Origin: an uncultured Acetatifactor sp.
GTDB taxonomy: Bacteria; Bacillota; Clostridia; Lachnospirales; Lachnospiraceae
Direction of reading: 5' to 3'
Length of the DNA: 64,000 bases
NCBI GenBank assembly: GCA_910586485.1
Contig: CAJUIA010000009.1
Location: 54,914 to 118,913, forward strand
The position numbers and the translations under genes were made by a program. Numbering within the stretch: the first letter of the stretch is position 1; each line of letters starts with the position of its first letter. A model generated the notes under the pieces. It saw only the letters and a program-made list of their open reading frames with translations, was not told the origin of the DNA and did not search any database. Below are positions 36,451 through 44,558 of this stretch, piece after piece.

Positions 36451-37383
36451 ATGCAGAAAACGGGAAAAAAGAAAAAAATGACTCTTCTCCAAAAGCGCAG
36501 CATGATGGGATGGCTCTTTATCCTGCCATGGCTGGCGGGGTTCCTGATCTTTTATGTAAGAAGCTTATTTATGACGGGACAGTTTGCTTTTAACACTATG
36601 ACCATAGATGCCATTCACGGAGGCTATCAGCTGGAGTTTGCAGGAATCGAGAATTTTCGTTACGCCTTTATGGTACATCCCAGCTTTAAGCAGGAGCTGA
36701 CCAAATCCATCATGGATATGCTGATTGACGTGCCGCTGATTACTTTTTTCAGTTTGTTCATGGCCATGCTGCTGAACAAGAAATTCCCCGGCAGGACATT
36801 GGTGAGAGCAATCTTCTTCCTGCCCATTATTTTAAGCTCCGGCGCAATTACGGACGCCATGGAGCTGAGTATGCAGATGATGAACGGCGGTATTTCTTCT
36901 CAGGCTGCGGATGCAGCGGCCACCGCCGGCACCACACTGGCCTTTGACGTGGATTATCTGATCAGTATGTTCATGAATCTGGGCCTGCCGGCATCTATAT
37001 TAGATTATATCGTGCAGGCGGTGGCCCGAATCAATGACATTATTGCCGCCAGCGGCGTACAGATCATTATCTTTATTGCAGCGCTGCAGTCCATTCCAGG
37101 CTCCATGTACGAGGTGGCAAAAATCGAAGGCGCTACGGGCTATGAAACCTTCTGGAAGGTTACCTTCCCCATGGTGATGCCACACATTATCACCAACGTG
37201 GTCTACACCATTGTGGACAGCTTTACGGAGAGCGGCGTGGTGGATCTGGCATATAAGACGACCCTGGAGCAGTTTAATTATGGCTTAGGCTCGGTGTTCA
37301 GCCTGGTGTCCACGGTGGTCACCTGTGTGATTCTGGTATTGATCTGCGGCTTCATACAGAAGCGGGCGTTCTATTATAACTAG
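36451..37383 (+). CDS. Sugar ABC permease, second importer (MalF-like)
   Basis: 310 residues, six membrane segments, contact loop MYEVAKIEGATGYETF near residue 215. ATG 36451 directly follows the DUF5696 stop; GGAGGGG lies 10 bases upstream. A hydrophilic stretch (about 142-165, with QAADAAATAGTT) lies between two helices, longer than in the first importer's permease. With the next gene and probably the binding protein at 40447 it forms a second importer. Confidence 0.93.
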   Translation: MQKTGKKKKMTLLQKRSMMGWLFILPWLAGFLIFYVRSLFMTGQFAFNTMTIDAIHGGYQLEFAGIENFRYAFMVHPSFKQELTKSIMDMLIDVPLITFFSLFMAMLLNKKFPGRTLVRAIFFLPIILSSGAITDAMELSMQMMNGGISSQAADAAATAGTTLAFDVDYLISMFMNLGLPASILDYIVQAVARINDIIAASGVQIIIFIAALQSIPGSMYEVAKIEGATGYETFWKVTFPMVMPHIITNVVYTIVDSFTESGVVDLAYKTTLEQFNYGLGSVFSLVSTVVTCVILVLICGFIQKRAFYYN

Positions 37384-37400
37384 GAAAGGAGGAAAAGAAA

Positions 37401-38393
37401 ATGCAGAATATATTGGCACAAAGCAATTTTTTCAGGAAATTAAAGGCTTCCGCTCAGGATCCGGACCAGCGCAAGAGCCTGGGCAACGATATAAAGAAGA
37501 TTGCCCAGGCAATCGTAAAGGCCGCGATTTTAATCGGCGTAAGCTATGTGATCCTTTCTCCTGTGATCGGAATTTTGGTAAATTCCTTTTCCTCCAACAC
37601 GGATGCCGTGGATCCCATGGTATTTGTACTGCCAAAGAATCCAACGTTGGAGAGATATTCCCTGGCGGCTCTGCGGCTTGATTATCTGCCCACCATGGCC
37701 AGAGATCTGGTCTACACGCTGACGCTGACCCTGTTGCAGCTTTTGATCTGTTCCATGGTTGGCTACGGCTTTGCCAGGTTTGACTTTCCGTTTAAGAAGC
37801 TTTTGTTCGGCTGTGTGGTGGTAATGATTATCATTCCCTCCCATACCATTATGCTTCCCCTGTATCTGTCCTTCAGGGAATTTAATCCCCTGGGATTGGT
37901 GAAGCTGATCACGGGATCGACCATAAACCTGATGGGTACGCCCGTCCCCATGTACATTATGACCTTGCTTGGCTGCGGCGTACGTTCCGGACTGTATATT
38001 TATATTTTCAATCAATTTTTCCGGGGGCTGCCCAAGGAAATCGAGGAAGCGGCATTAGTGGACGGCGCGGGAGTATGGTACACCTATTTCAGAATTATGT
38101 TAAGAAACGCAATGCCTTCTGTTATCACGGTGGCGGTGTTCTCCATTGTGTGGCAGTTTAACGATACTTTTTATGCAAAGTTATTTCTGATCAATGAGGA
38201 CATCGTGATCAGTAAAAAGATAGCGACCCTGCAGTCGGTGATTGCCAATCAGGATAAGATTTTATCCGTGACAATCCAGGAGCTTTATCTGGATGCCGGC
38301 ATTATTCTGGTGTTGCTGCCTATCGTGCTGATTTACATCTTCCTGCAGAAATACTTTATAGAGGGTGTGGAGAGAAGCGGTATTGTAGGATAA
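37401..38393 (+). CDS. Sugar ABC permease, second importer (MalG-like)
   Basis: 330 residues, six membrane segments after a 30-residue basic cytoplasmic start, contact loop EEAALVDGAGVWYTYF near residue 215. AGGAAAGGAGG precedes ATG 37401. It partners the permease encoded just upstream. The next gene is a surface lipoprotein rather than the binding protein, an unusual order. Confidence 0.93.
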   Translation: MQNILAQSNFFRKLKASAQDPDQRKSLGNDIKKIAQAIVKAAILIGVSYVILSPVIGILVNSFSSNTDAVDPMVFVLPKNPTLERYSLAALRLDYLPTMARDLVYTLTLTLLQLLICSMVGYGFARFDFPFKKLLFGCVVVMIIIPSHTIMLPLYLSFREFNPLGLVKLITGSTINLMGTPVPMYIMTLLGCGVRSGLYIYIFNQFFRGLPKEIEEAALVDGAGVWYTYFRIMLRNAMPSVITVAVFSIVWQFNDTFYAKLFLINEDIVISKKIATLQSVIANQDKILSVTIQELYLDAGIILVLLPIVLIYIFLQKYFIEGVERSGIVG

Positions 38394-38436
38394 CGGCTCT
38401 TTGCCCCAAACATCAACTTACACTTATAAAGGAGGA

Positions 38437-40350
38437 ATGAAAAAGTTGAAGAAGAAATTATTAGCCTGCCTGCTGGCGGGCACCATGGTACTGTCCATGG
38501 CAGCATGCGGCGACGAAAAAGCGCCGGCTTCCGATTCCGTTCCCAGTGATTCCGCACCGGAGAGTGTTCCCGAAAGTACCCCGGAACCCACCCCGGAGCC
38601 TACGCCGGAAGCCCCTGTGGCAGAGGAAGCAAGTATTGACTTTGAGGATGGGAATATGGGCTTTGTGTCCGCATATTCCAAGCCTGCAGATGCAGCTGAG
38701 GTAGAAATGTCCATCGTTGACTTTGGCGGAAGCAAGGCTCTGCAGGTAAAGAACCTGACAGGAAAGGTGCCTTATGTGGCAATCGACGCTACCAGCCTGC
38801 TGGGGGCCGATGTGGCAAAGGTAGCCAGTGTAGAATTAAGCATTGGCGTGTCCTATGAGGACGGCAGCTTTAATGCCGTATCAGGCGGTTTGCTTGCCTG
38901 GAGCGGTGAAGATCTGAAGGAAACAAGTGATGACTGGTCCGTTTATCTGGAGAAGGTTAATCCCAAGAAGCAGGTAGCTACCCTGTCTGCGGGAGAAGAG
39001 TTTATAGCCGATGCCGGCAATATGCTGGTAGTACAGTTAAAAACCGATAACGGCGTGGCTGCAGGCGCAGGCAACGCTACCATGTACATCGACAATATTC
39101 GTTTTCTGGATGCGTCCGGAAATCTGTTAAAGGCAGACAGCTCTGCTACTTTCGTGGCAAATGCTATGTTTGAGAGCAGCGGCACCGATTATGTGAATCT
39201 GGCATATCTGGCAAACCCTGTGACCTTTGAGGGCTTTGCACTTACCGGTGACGGCTGGGCACAGAACGGTTTGGATATGCCGCAGGAGATTATTGATGCC
39301 CTGGTGCCCGGTTCCGTAGTGCAGATCGAGTATAAATCCGATACCGGCAATATGTGGCTGGTGATGAATCAGTCTGCGGCAGGCTGGAAGAGAGTAGGCT
39401 GCGGTCCGATAGACGGCTGTACGGAGCCTTCTTCCTACTATAACAGCGGCAGAACGATTGCGCAGATTACTTATGAGCAGTTGTCGGCGGCATGTGGCGG
39501 CGATGTATCCACCTTCGGTCCTTCCATGCAGTGTGAGTCCGATGGCGCATGGGAAGTATTTTCTGTAAAGGTTGGCCAGGCGGCTCCTTACTATGCGGCA
39601 TTGGGCAGTGAAGCCGTAGAATTTGAAGGCTTTGCATGCAGCGGCGACGGCTGGGCACAGAACGGCTTTGACATGCCTCAGGAGTTTATTGATGCGCTGG
39701 TACCCGGTTCTGTAGTAGAAATCAGCTACAGCTCTGAAAACAATGATATGTGGATTGTGATGAATCAGTCTGCGGCAGGCTGGAAGAGAGTGGCACAGTG
39801 CAATGAAAACGGTGAGGGCTGGGCAACTCTGGTGGACGGCAAGTGCTATATTACCTATGAGCAGCTTTCACAGGTCTGCGGCGGCGATGTTTCCACCTTC
39901 GGTCCTTCCATGCAGTGCGAGGCTTCCGGTAAATGGGAAGTATTCGGCGTGAAGGTTGGTCCTGCCAAGGAGTTTAAGATGATGCGGGATCCCGTGGAGT
40001 TCGAAGGCTTTGCATGCAGTGCTGACGGCTGGGCACAGGCCGGCTTTGATATGCCTCAGGAGATTATTGATGCGCTGGTACCCGGTTCCGTAGTGGAAAT
40101 CAGCTATACCTCTGAGAACGGAGATATGTGGATCGTAATGAATCAGTCTGCGGCAGGCTGGAAGAGAGTGGCACAGCAGAACGAAAGCGGTGAAGGCTGG
40201 GCGGCATGTAACGGCAGCATCTGCCAGATTACTTACGAACAGCTGGAAAAAGCCTGCGGCGGCGATGTAACGGCCTTCGGCCCTTCCATGCAGTGTGAGG
40301 CTTCCGGTAAATGGGAGGTATTCGGCGTAAAGGTTGGTACCGTCGAATAG
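38437..40350 (+). CDS. Surface lipoprotein with three near-identical modules, unknown fold
   Basis: About 637 residues. The signal peptide ends in lipobox MAAC, then a Pro/Glu/Ser-rich spacer (PEPTPEPTPE) lifts the protein off the membrane. A beta-rich module (about 65-235) looks like a carbohydrate-binding sandwich. Three copies of a 115-125 residue module follow (about 260-383, 392-508, 519-637). Each carries FEGFA, GDGWAQ, MNQSAAGWKR, CGGDV and FGPSMQC; the Trp and Tyr content fits sugar binding. No catalytic motif is visible. GGAGGA is one base from ATG 38437 but ten from TTG 38446 (MKKKLLACLLAG), which may be the true start. Placement between permeases and binding protein suggests it captures mannan fragments. 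Confidence 0.8.
   Translation: MKKLKKKLLACLLAGTMVLSMAACGDEKAPASDSVPSDSAPESVPESTPEPTPEPTPEAPVAEEASIDFEDGNMGFVSAYSKPADAAEVEMSIVDFGGSKALQVKNLTGKVPYVAIDATSLLGADVAKVASVELSIGVSYEDGSFNAVSGGLLAWSGEDLKETSDDWSVYLEKVNPKKQVATLSAGEEFIADAGNMLVVQLKTDNGVAAGAGNATMYIDNIRFLDASGNLLKADSSATFVANAMFESSGTDYVNLAYLANPVTFEGFALTGDGWAQNGLDMPQEIIDALVPGSVVQIEYKSDTGNMWLVMNQSAAGWKRVGCGPIDGCTEPSSYYNSGRTIAQITYEQLSAACGGDVSTFGPSMQCESDGAWEVFSVKVGQAAPYYAALGSEAVEFEGFACSGDGWAQNGFDMPQEFIDALVPGSVVEISYSSENNDMWIVMNQSAAGWKRVAQCNENGEGWATLVDGKCYITYEQLSQVCGGDVSTFGPSMQCEASGKWEVFGVKVGPAKEFKMMRDPVEFEGFACSADGWAQAGFDMPQEIIDALVPGSVVEISYTSENGDMWIVMNQSAAGWKRVAQQNESGEGWAACNGSICQITYEQLEKACGGDVTAFGPSMQCEASGKWEVFGVKVGTVE
39216..40347 (+). repeat. Three in-frame coding repeats of about 350-375 bases
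   Basis: Approximate copies at 39216-39588, 39612-39960 and 39991-40347. Long blocks are nearly identical in DNA (for example the stretches around 39772, 39766 and 40141 coding NQSAAGWKR), so duplication is recent or kept alike by conversion. Copies two and three are closest. Confidence 0.85.
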
Positions 40351-40384
40351 GCAGCATGATTCCCGTGACAGACTCGTGAACTGT

Positions 40385-40418
40385 GCAGACCGGCCGGGCT
40401 TCGGCTGAGCCGGTCTGC
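40385..40418 (+). other. GC hairpin before the binding-protein gene
   Basis: GCAGACCGGC (40385-40394) pairs perfectly with GCCGGTCTGC (40409-40418). No T run follows. It may end some transcripts or protect the downstream message against decay from its 5' side. Confidence 0.55.
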
Positions 40419-40446
40419 CTCAAAAATAAGGAGGATTTATTCTAAG

Positions 40447-42063
40447 ATGAAGAGTATGAAAAAATTTATGGCATTGGGGCTGGCTGCCGCGATGACCCTG
40501 TCCATGGCAGCCTGCGGAAACGACGGCAGCGGCGACAGCCAGGGTAACAGCGGGACTCCCGGTAATCAGGGAAATACCGGCAATCAGGGGAATTCCGGTA
40601 ATCAGGGAAATGCCGGCAATTCGGCTCCCTCCGGGGACGTTTTCGGCACCGGAGACGGACATATTGGGATCGGCTGCTGGTGGGTACAGTACTATGACAG
40701 CACCCATTATAAGGCAGGAGACATGAACGTCAATCCGGACTGGGTAGGCGCACAGCCGAAGGAAGATGACGATGAAGAGACTGCAAAGCAGAAGGAGATC
40801 AACCGGAACGTTGCTCAGGCAAAGTGGGACAATGTAAAGGCAATCGAAGAGAAGTACGGCGTGACCTTCGCCTGGGAGAATCTGACCTATGCCGGTGTGC
40901 AGGACTCCATTAATACCTCCATCATTGCCGGCTCTCCTGACTGCGAGGTTTATCTGGTAGAGGCACAGATGGCCATTCCTGCGCAGATGAACGGTCTGGC
41001 AGTGGACTTAAAGACCATCCTCCCTGCGGACGATGATCTGCTTACCGATCAGTCCAATATGGGGTATCTGGACTTAGGAGACGGCAAGGCCTGCATCCTG
41101 TATGTAAAATCAGGACAGAGCAACGTAGAGGGTACTTATCCTCTTGGCTTTAATTTGCAGCTCTTGGAAGAAAACAACCTGGAGGATCCCAGAGACCTTT
41201 GGGAAAGAGGCGAGTGGACCTGGGAAAAGTTCATCGAGTACTGCCAGGTGCTGACTCAGGATACAGACGGCGACGGACAGGTTGATCAGTTTGGCTACTG
41301 CGGATACGAGCAGGAGACCTTCGAGCAGCTGATGATGTCCAACGGCGCGGACATTGCTTCCGGCACCACGGAGCATCTTTCTTCTCAGGCCACCGGCGAG
41401 GCCCTGCAGATGATGTACGATATGTACAACACCTATAAGTCCGCAGATGGCTACAGCATCTGCTATCCTTATGACTACGAGGGAACTCCCTCCGACAGCA
41501 TGAGAATCCAGTACTGCCAGAACAACGTAGGCTTCTTCCCCATTGCAGTGTGGATTGCCAACGGCCAGAATAACTATTCTCCCAGCGATGAAAATAACGA
41601 CTACAGTGCGAAGAATCTGACCTTTGATACCGCTTATGTACGTTGGCCTGTGGGTCCTTCCGGCAGCAAGGATACCAACCCTGGCAAGAACGCGGCCTCC
41701 GGCACCGGTTATTATATCATTGCAGCAGGAAGCAAGAATCCCGGCACTGCTTATAATGTGCTGTCCAGCTTCTTTAACTGGTACAACGATGATATTTCCT
41801 TCCGTGATGATAAGGCAACCTTAAACTGGTGGTATACCGAGAACGCATATACTCCCGAACTGCAGGAGGCAAACTTTAACGTAATGTTTGATGCCGGTTC
41901 TCACTCCACGGTTGACTTCTGGAATGCACTGTCCTCCGATATGTATTCCACCGATGCAGGAAACGGCCTCCAGCTTCTGATGAAGGGCGAGATGACGCCT
42001 GCACAGTTCCAGGAAACCTTCAAGCAGAAGGTGCAGGATGCACTGGATGCAACCTATAAGTAA
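40447..42063 (+). CDS. Sugar-binding lipoprotein of the second importer
   Basis: 538 residues. The signal peptide ends in lipobox MAAC (SMAACGNDG). A flexible Gly-Asn-Gln linker (about 30-60) of repeated GNQGN units follows, then a type 1 extracellular solute-binding fold to the end. A DTDGDGQVDQFG stretch near residue 280 is a calcium-loop-like motif seen in this family. It probably feeds manno-oligosaccharides to the permeases at 36451 and 37401. Hairpins flank the gene on both sides, a common way to raise binding-protein mRNA above that of the permeases. The ribosome site AAGGAGG is about 12 bases from ATG 40447. Confidence 0.92.
   Translation: MKSMKKFMALGLAAAMTLSMAACGNDGSGDSQGNSGTPGNQGNTGNQGNSGNQGNAGNSAPSGDVFGTGDGHIGIGCWWVQYYDSTHYKAGDMNVNPDWVGAQPKEDDDEETAKQKEINRNVAQAKWDNVKAIEEKYGVTFAWENLTYAGVQDSINTSIIAGSPDCEVYLVEAQMAIPAQMNGLAVDLKTILPADDDLLTDQSNMGYLDLGDGKACILYVKSGQSNVEGTYPLGFNLQLLEENNLEDPRDLWERGEWTWEKFIEYCQVLTQDTDGDGQVDQFGYCGYEQETFEQLMMSNGADIASGTTEHLSSQATGEALQMMYDMYNTYKSADGYSICYPYDYEGTPSDSMRIQYCQNNVGFFPIAVWIANGQNNYSPSDENNDYSAKNLTFDTAYVRWPVGPSGSKDTNPGKNAASGTGYYIIAAGSKNPGTAYNVLSSFFNWYNDDISFRDDKATLNWWYTENAYTPELQEANFNVMFDAGSHSTVDFWNALSSDMYSTDAGNGLQLLMKGEMTPAQFQETFKQKVQDALDATYK
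40561..40620 (+). repeat. 18-base tandem repeat in the linker of the binding protein
   Basis: Three full units start at 40561, 40579 and 40597, with a partial fourth at 40615; consensus GG[T/C]AATCAGGG[A/G]AAT plus four bases. Each codes six residues (GNQGNT, GNQGNS, GNQGNA). Unit gain or loss keeps frame, so linker length may vary between strains. Confidence 0.8.
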
Positions 42064-42098
42064 GGCGCGACAGGGCATTTGAAATATGACAATAGCCT

Positions 42099-42118
42099 GG
42101 GGCGGCTTCGGCCGCCCC
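42099..42118 (+). other. GGGGCGGC-TTCG hairpin after the binding-protein gene
   Basis: A perfect 8-bp GC stem closed by a TTCG tetraloop, 36 bases after the stop. It is followed by AAAAATTT rather than an immediate T run, so partial termination or 3' protection of the upstream message is more likely than a full stop. Confidence 0.7.
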
Positions 42119-42142
42119 AAAAATTTAACGGCGAGAGGTTAG

Positions 42143-42215
42143 TGTGAAAAATAAATTTTTCACAGGTGAACTTGTTCACCTTGCAAATATTGTGCCTGCG
42201 GCCCAAATTCGCAGG
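42143..42215 (+). promoter_or_regulatory. Three abutting inverted repeats before the GH130 gene
   Basis: First palindrome 42143-42164 (10-base arms, TGTGAAAAAT and its complement, around AA). Second palindrome 42164-42181 (AGGTGAAC-TT-GTTCACCT). Third pair CCTGCG/CGCAGG at 42195-42200 and 42210-42215. They could be operator sites or consecutive RNA hairpins in an intercistronic leader. Confidence 0.5.
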
Positions 42216-42239
42216 TTGCGGAAAGGCATGGTTATTAGT

Positions 42240-43262
42240 ATGAGCAATATTAAGATGATTTCACCTGCGGTTCCCAATGTACCCTGGCAGGAAAAGCCTG
42301 CGGGCTTAAAGGGAGCGCCGATCTGGAGATATACAGAAAATCCCATTATCGGACGGAATCCCTTAGAGGGAGTAGCACGGATTTTTAACAGTGCAGTAAT
42401 GCCTTATGAGGGTAAATTTATCGGCGTGTTCCGGGGTGAGCAGACAAACGGCATCCCCTATATTTATCTGGGAAGGAGCAAGGACGCCATTCACTGGGAG
42501 TTTGATCCTGAAAAGATTCCCTTTGTGGATGAGGCAGGTAAGCCTTTTATGCCGATTTATGCCTATGATCCCAGACTGGTAAAGGTGGAAGACACCTATT
42601 ACATCATTTGGTGTCAGGACTTTTACGGGGCTTCTATTGGCATGGCAAAAACCACGGATTTCAAGACCTTTACCAGGCTGGAGAATCCCTTCCTGCCCTT
42701 TAACCGTAACGCGGTTTTGTTCCCCAGAAAGATTAACGGCAATTTCATGCTCTTAAGCCGTCCTTCTGATTCCGGACACACGCCCTTTGGCGACATTTTT
42801 GTCAGTGAGAGCCCGGATCTGGTATATTGGGGCAAACACAGGCATGTAATGAGCAGGGGCAATGAGTGGTGGGAGTCCTTAAAGATTGGCGGCGGCGCGG
42901 CGCCCATTGAGACCAATGAGGGGTGGCTTTTGTTCTACCACGGCGTCAGCGGGACCTGCAACGGGTATGTCTATTCCATTGGCGGCGCCATTCTTGACCT
43001 GGAGAATCCCTCCAAGGTATTGTACCGCTGTGAGAACTTTTTACTGACTCCTGAGGAATGGTACGAGGAAAGAGGCTTTGTTCCCAACGTTACCTTCCCC
43101 TGTGCTACCATTCATGATTCCGAAAGTGGGAAGATCGCCATTTACTATGGCTGTGCAGACAGCTATGTAGGGCTGGCATTTACTACGCTGGAGGAAATCA
43201 CTGACTATATCAAGGATCACAGTGTGACCAATGATAATGACAGGGAGCTTGGAATGAGATAG
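42240..43262 (+). CDS. GH130 beta-1,4-mannooligosaccharide phosphorylase
   Basis: Phosphorolyses the non-reducing end of beta-1,4-manno-oligosaccharides to mannose 1-phosphate and a shortened chain, saving ATP. 340 residues from ATG 42240 (MSNIKMISPAVPNVPWQ); the frame is open back to 42144 across the inverted repeats. A five-blade propeller is expected. The general-acid Asp is D110 in YAYDPRLVK, and phosphate-binding residues lie around RNAVLFP and YHGVSG. Its layout fits the GH130_2 (oligomannoside) group rather than the mannosylglucose group, represented at 45782. No signal peptide, so it acts in the cytoplasm on imported, deacetylated oligosaccharides. Confidence 0.9.
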   Translation: MSNIKMISPAVPNVPWQEKPAGLKGAPIWRYTENPIIGRNPLEGVARIFNSAVMPYEGKFIGVFRGEQTNGIPYIYLGRSKDAIHWEFDPEKIPFVDEAGKPFMPIYAYDPRLVKVEDTYYIIWCQDFYGASIGMAKTTDFKTFTRLENPFLPFNRNAVLFPRKINGNFMLLSRPSDSGHTPFGDIFVSESPDLVYWGKHRHVMSRGNEWWESLKIGGGAAPIETNEGWLLFYHGVSGTCNGYVYSIGGAILDLENPSKVLYRCENFLLTPEEWYEERGFVPNVTFPCATIHDSESGKIAIYYGCADSYVGLAFTTLEEITDYIKDHSVTNDNDRELGMR

Positions 43263-43271
43263 TGATGTTTT

Positions 43272-43313
43272 GGGGCTGTTGTAAATGAACGGAAATTTGC
43301 AGCAGCCCCTTTT
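43272..43313 (+). terminator. Intrinsic terminator after the first GH130 gene
   Basis: Fifteen-bp stem (43272-43286 with 43295-43309, two G-T pairs), 8-base loop, then TTTT. The GH5 and later genes may depend on readthrough or an unseen promoter. Confidence 0.75.
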
Positions 43314-43336
43314 AAACAGATTCGAGGAAAGAACAA

Positions 43337-43401
43337 TCAGCCCGCAGGGCTGACATCTGCCAGGGTTATTTTATTTTGGGCTTGCAAAAGGATCCTGGCA
43401 G
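43337..43401 (+). other. Structured leader of the GH5 gene
   Basis: TCAGCCC-GCA-GGGCTGA (43337-43353) is a perfect 7-bp hairpin. CTGCCAGG (43357-43364) pairs with CCTGGCAG (43394-43401) around 29 bases. No T run follows either. No clear -35/-10 pair was found in 43314-43472. Confidence 0.4.
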
Positions 43402-43472
43402 CGGCCAGACTGGGCAGGGAGTGTTTGGGGGAATTGCCGGGGCCGGTTACGGATAAAGAAGGAGGAAACAAG

Positions 43473-44486
43473 ATGTCGGAAGCAATGGAATTTGTCAAAA
43501 ATATAAAAGTGGGAATCAGCATCGGAAATACCCTGGATTCTACGGACGGCAGTCTGGCCAGGGAGGTGGCTCCCAGCGCATTTGAAACAGCCTGGCATAA
43601 TCCGGTGATTACAAAAAGCTTAGTGGATACCATGCTTGATTCGGGATTTAACCTGATTCGGATACCGGTATCGTGGACCAATCATTTAGGAGCGGCGCCG
43701 GATTTCGTCATCGAAAAGAGCTGGCTGGACAGGGTGCAGGAGGTGGTGGATTACGGATATGAGCGAAAGGCTTATATTATTTTAAACCTTCATCATGAGG
43801 ATTGGAATTATCCCTATTATGACAACTGTGAGGCAGCCTGCAGGAAGATGAGAGCAGTGTGGAAGCAGCTCTGTGAGCGCTTTGCGGATTATGATGAGCA
43901 TTTGATTTTCGAGGCTCAGAATGAGCCCCGGAAGGTGGGAACGGAGTTTGAATGGAACGGGGGCGACGAAGAGGGCTGGGAGGTGGTAAATACCACTAAC
44001 CGGGCATTCTTAGAAACCGTAAGGACCGCAGGCGGATATAATCCCAAACGCTATGTGATGCTGCCGGGCTACGGAGCCAACTGTAAGGTCGGTATCCGCC
44101 ATATTGCGGTGCCGGAGGATAAAAGGGTTATTATTTCCGTACATGCTTATGAGCCCTATGAATTTGCATTGCAGATTCCCGGCAGAAGGAACTGGAATCA
44201 TGACACGGAAGAGATCGACAGGCTGATGAGGGATTTAAAGGAGTTGTACACAGGGAAGGGAATCCCTGTGATCATCGGTGAATTTGGAGCCATGAACAAG
44301 GAGAATAACGAGGATGAGCGGGCGCAATGGGTAAGGTATTATGTAACTGCTGCTGCGGAAATCGGCGTTCCCTGTGTCTGGTGGGATAATGGTTTGTTCG
44401 AGGGAGAGGGGGAGCTGTTTGGCTTATTTAACAGAAGCGACGGCACCTGCGCTTATCCGGAGGTATTAAAAGCTTTGACAAAATAA
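43473..44486 (+). CDS. Intracellular GH5 beta-glycosidase
   Basis: 337 residues from ATG 43473, with AAGGAGGAA upstream. A TIM barrel with early GISIGNTLDS, LHHEDWNYP (conserved His), acid/base E151 in EAQNEPRK, catalytic-site HAYEPYEFA and nucleophile E270 in VIIGEFGAM. There is no signal peptide, so it works on imported oligosaccharides. GH5 covers mannanases, endoglucanases and others; the NTLDS start is like GH5_4/GH5_2-type glucanases. An oligosaccharide-cutting role on glucomannan fragments is inferred from location, not from residues that fix specificity. Confidence 0.88.
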   Translation: MSEAMEFVKNIKVGISIGNTLDSTDGSLAREVAPSAFETAWHNPVITKSLVDTMLDSGFNLIRIPVSWTNHLGAAPDFVIEKSWLDRVQEVVDYGYERKAYIILNLHHEDWNYPYYDNCEAACRKMRAVWKQLCERFADYDEHLIFEAQNEPRKVGTEFEWNGGDEEGWEVVNTTNRAFLETVRTAGGYNPKRYVMLPGYGANCKVGIRHIAVPEDKRVIISVHAYEPYEFALQIPGRRNWNHDTEEIDRLMRDLKELYTGKGIPVIIGEFGAMNKENNEDERAQWVRYYVTAAAEIGVPCVWWDNGLFEGEGELFGLFNRSDGTCAYPEVLKALTK

Positions 44487-44558
44487 TTTTGAAATCACCC
44501 GGCGCTTAAGATGCTTTGCATGTCGGAATGAAAGTCAGAATGAAAAGGAGAGAAAAAA

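Noticed and set aside
40561..40620. Tandem 18-base repeat as a regulatory array
   Set aside because: It is in frame within the binding-protein linker and simply codes GNQGN units.
42099..42118. Hairpin read as a full terminator
   Set aside because: Five A precede the T stretch, so the U run needed at the stem base is missing; kept as a stabilising or partial element.
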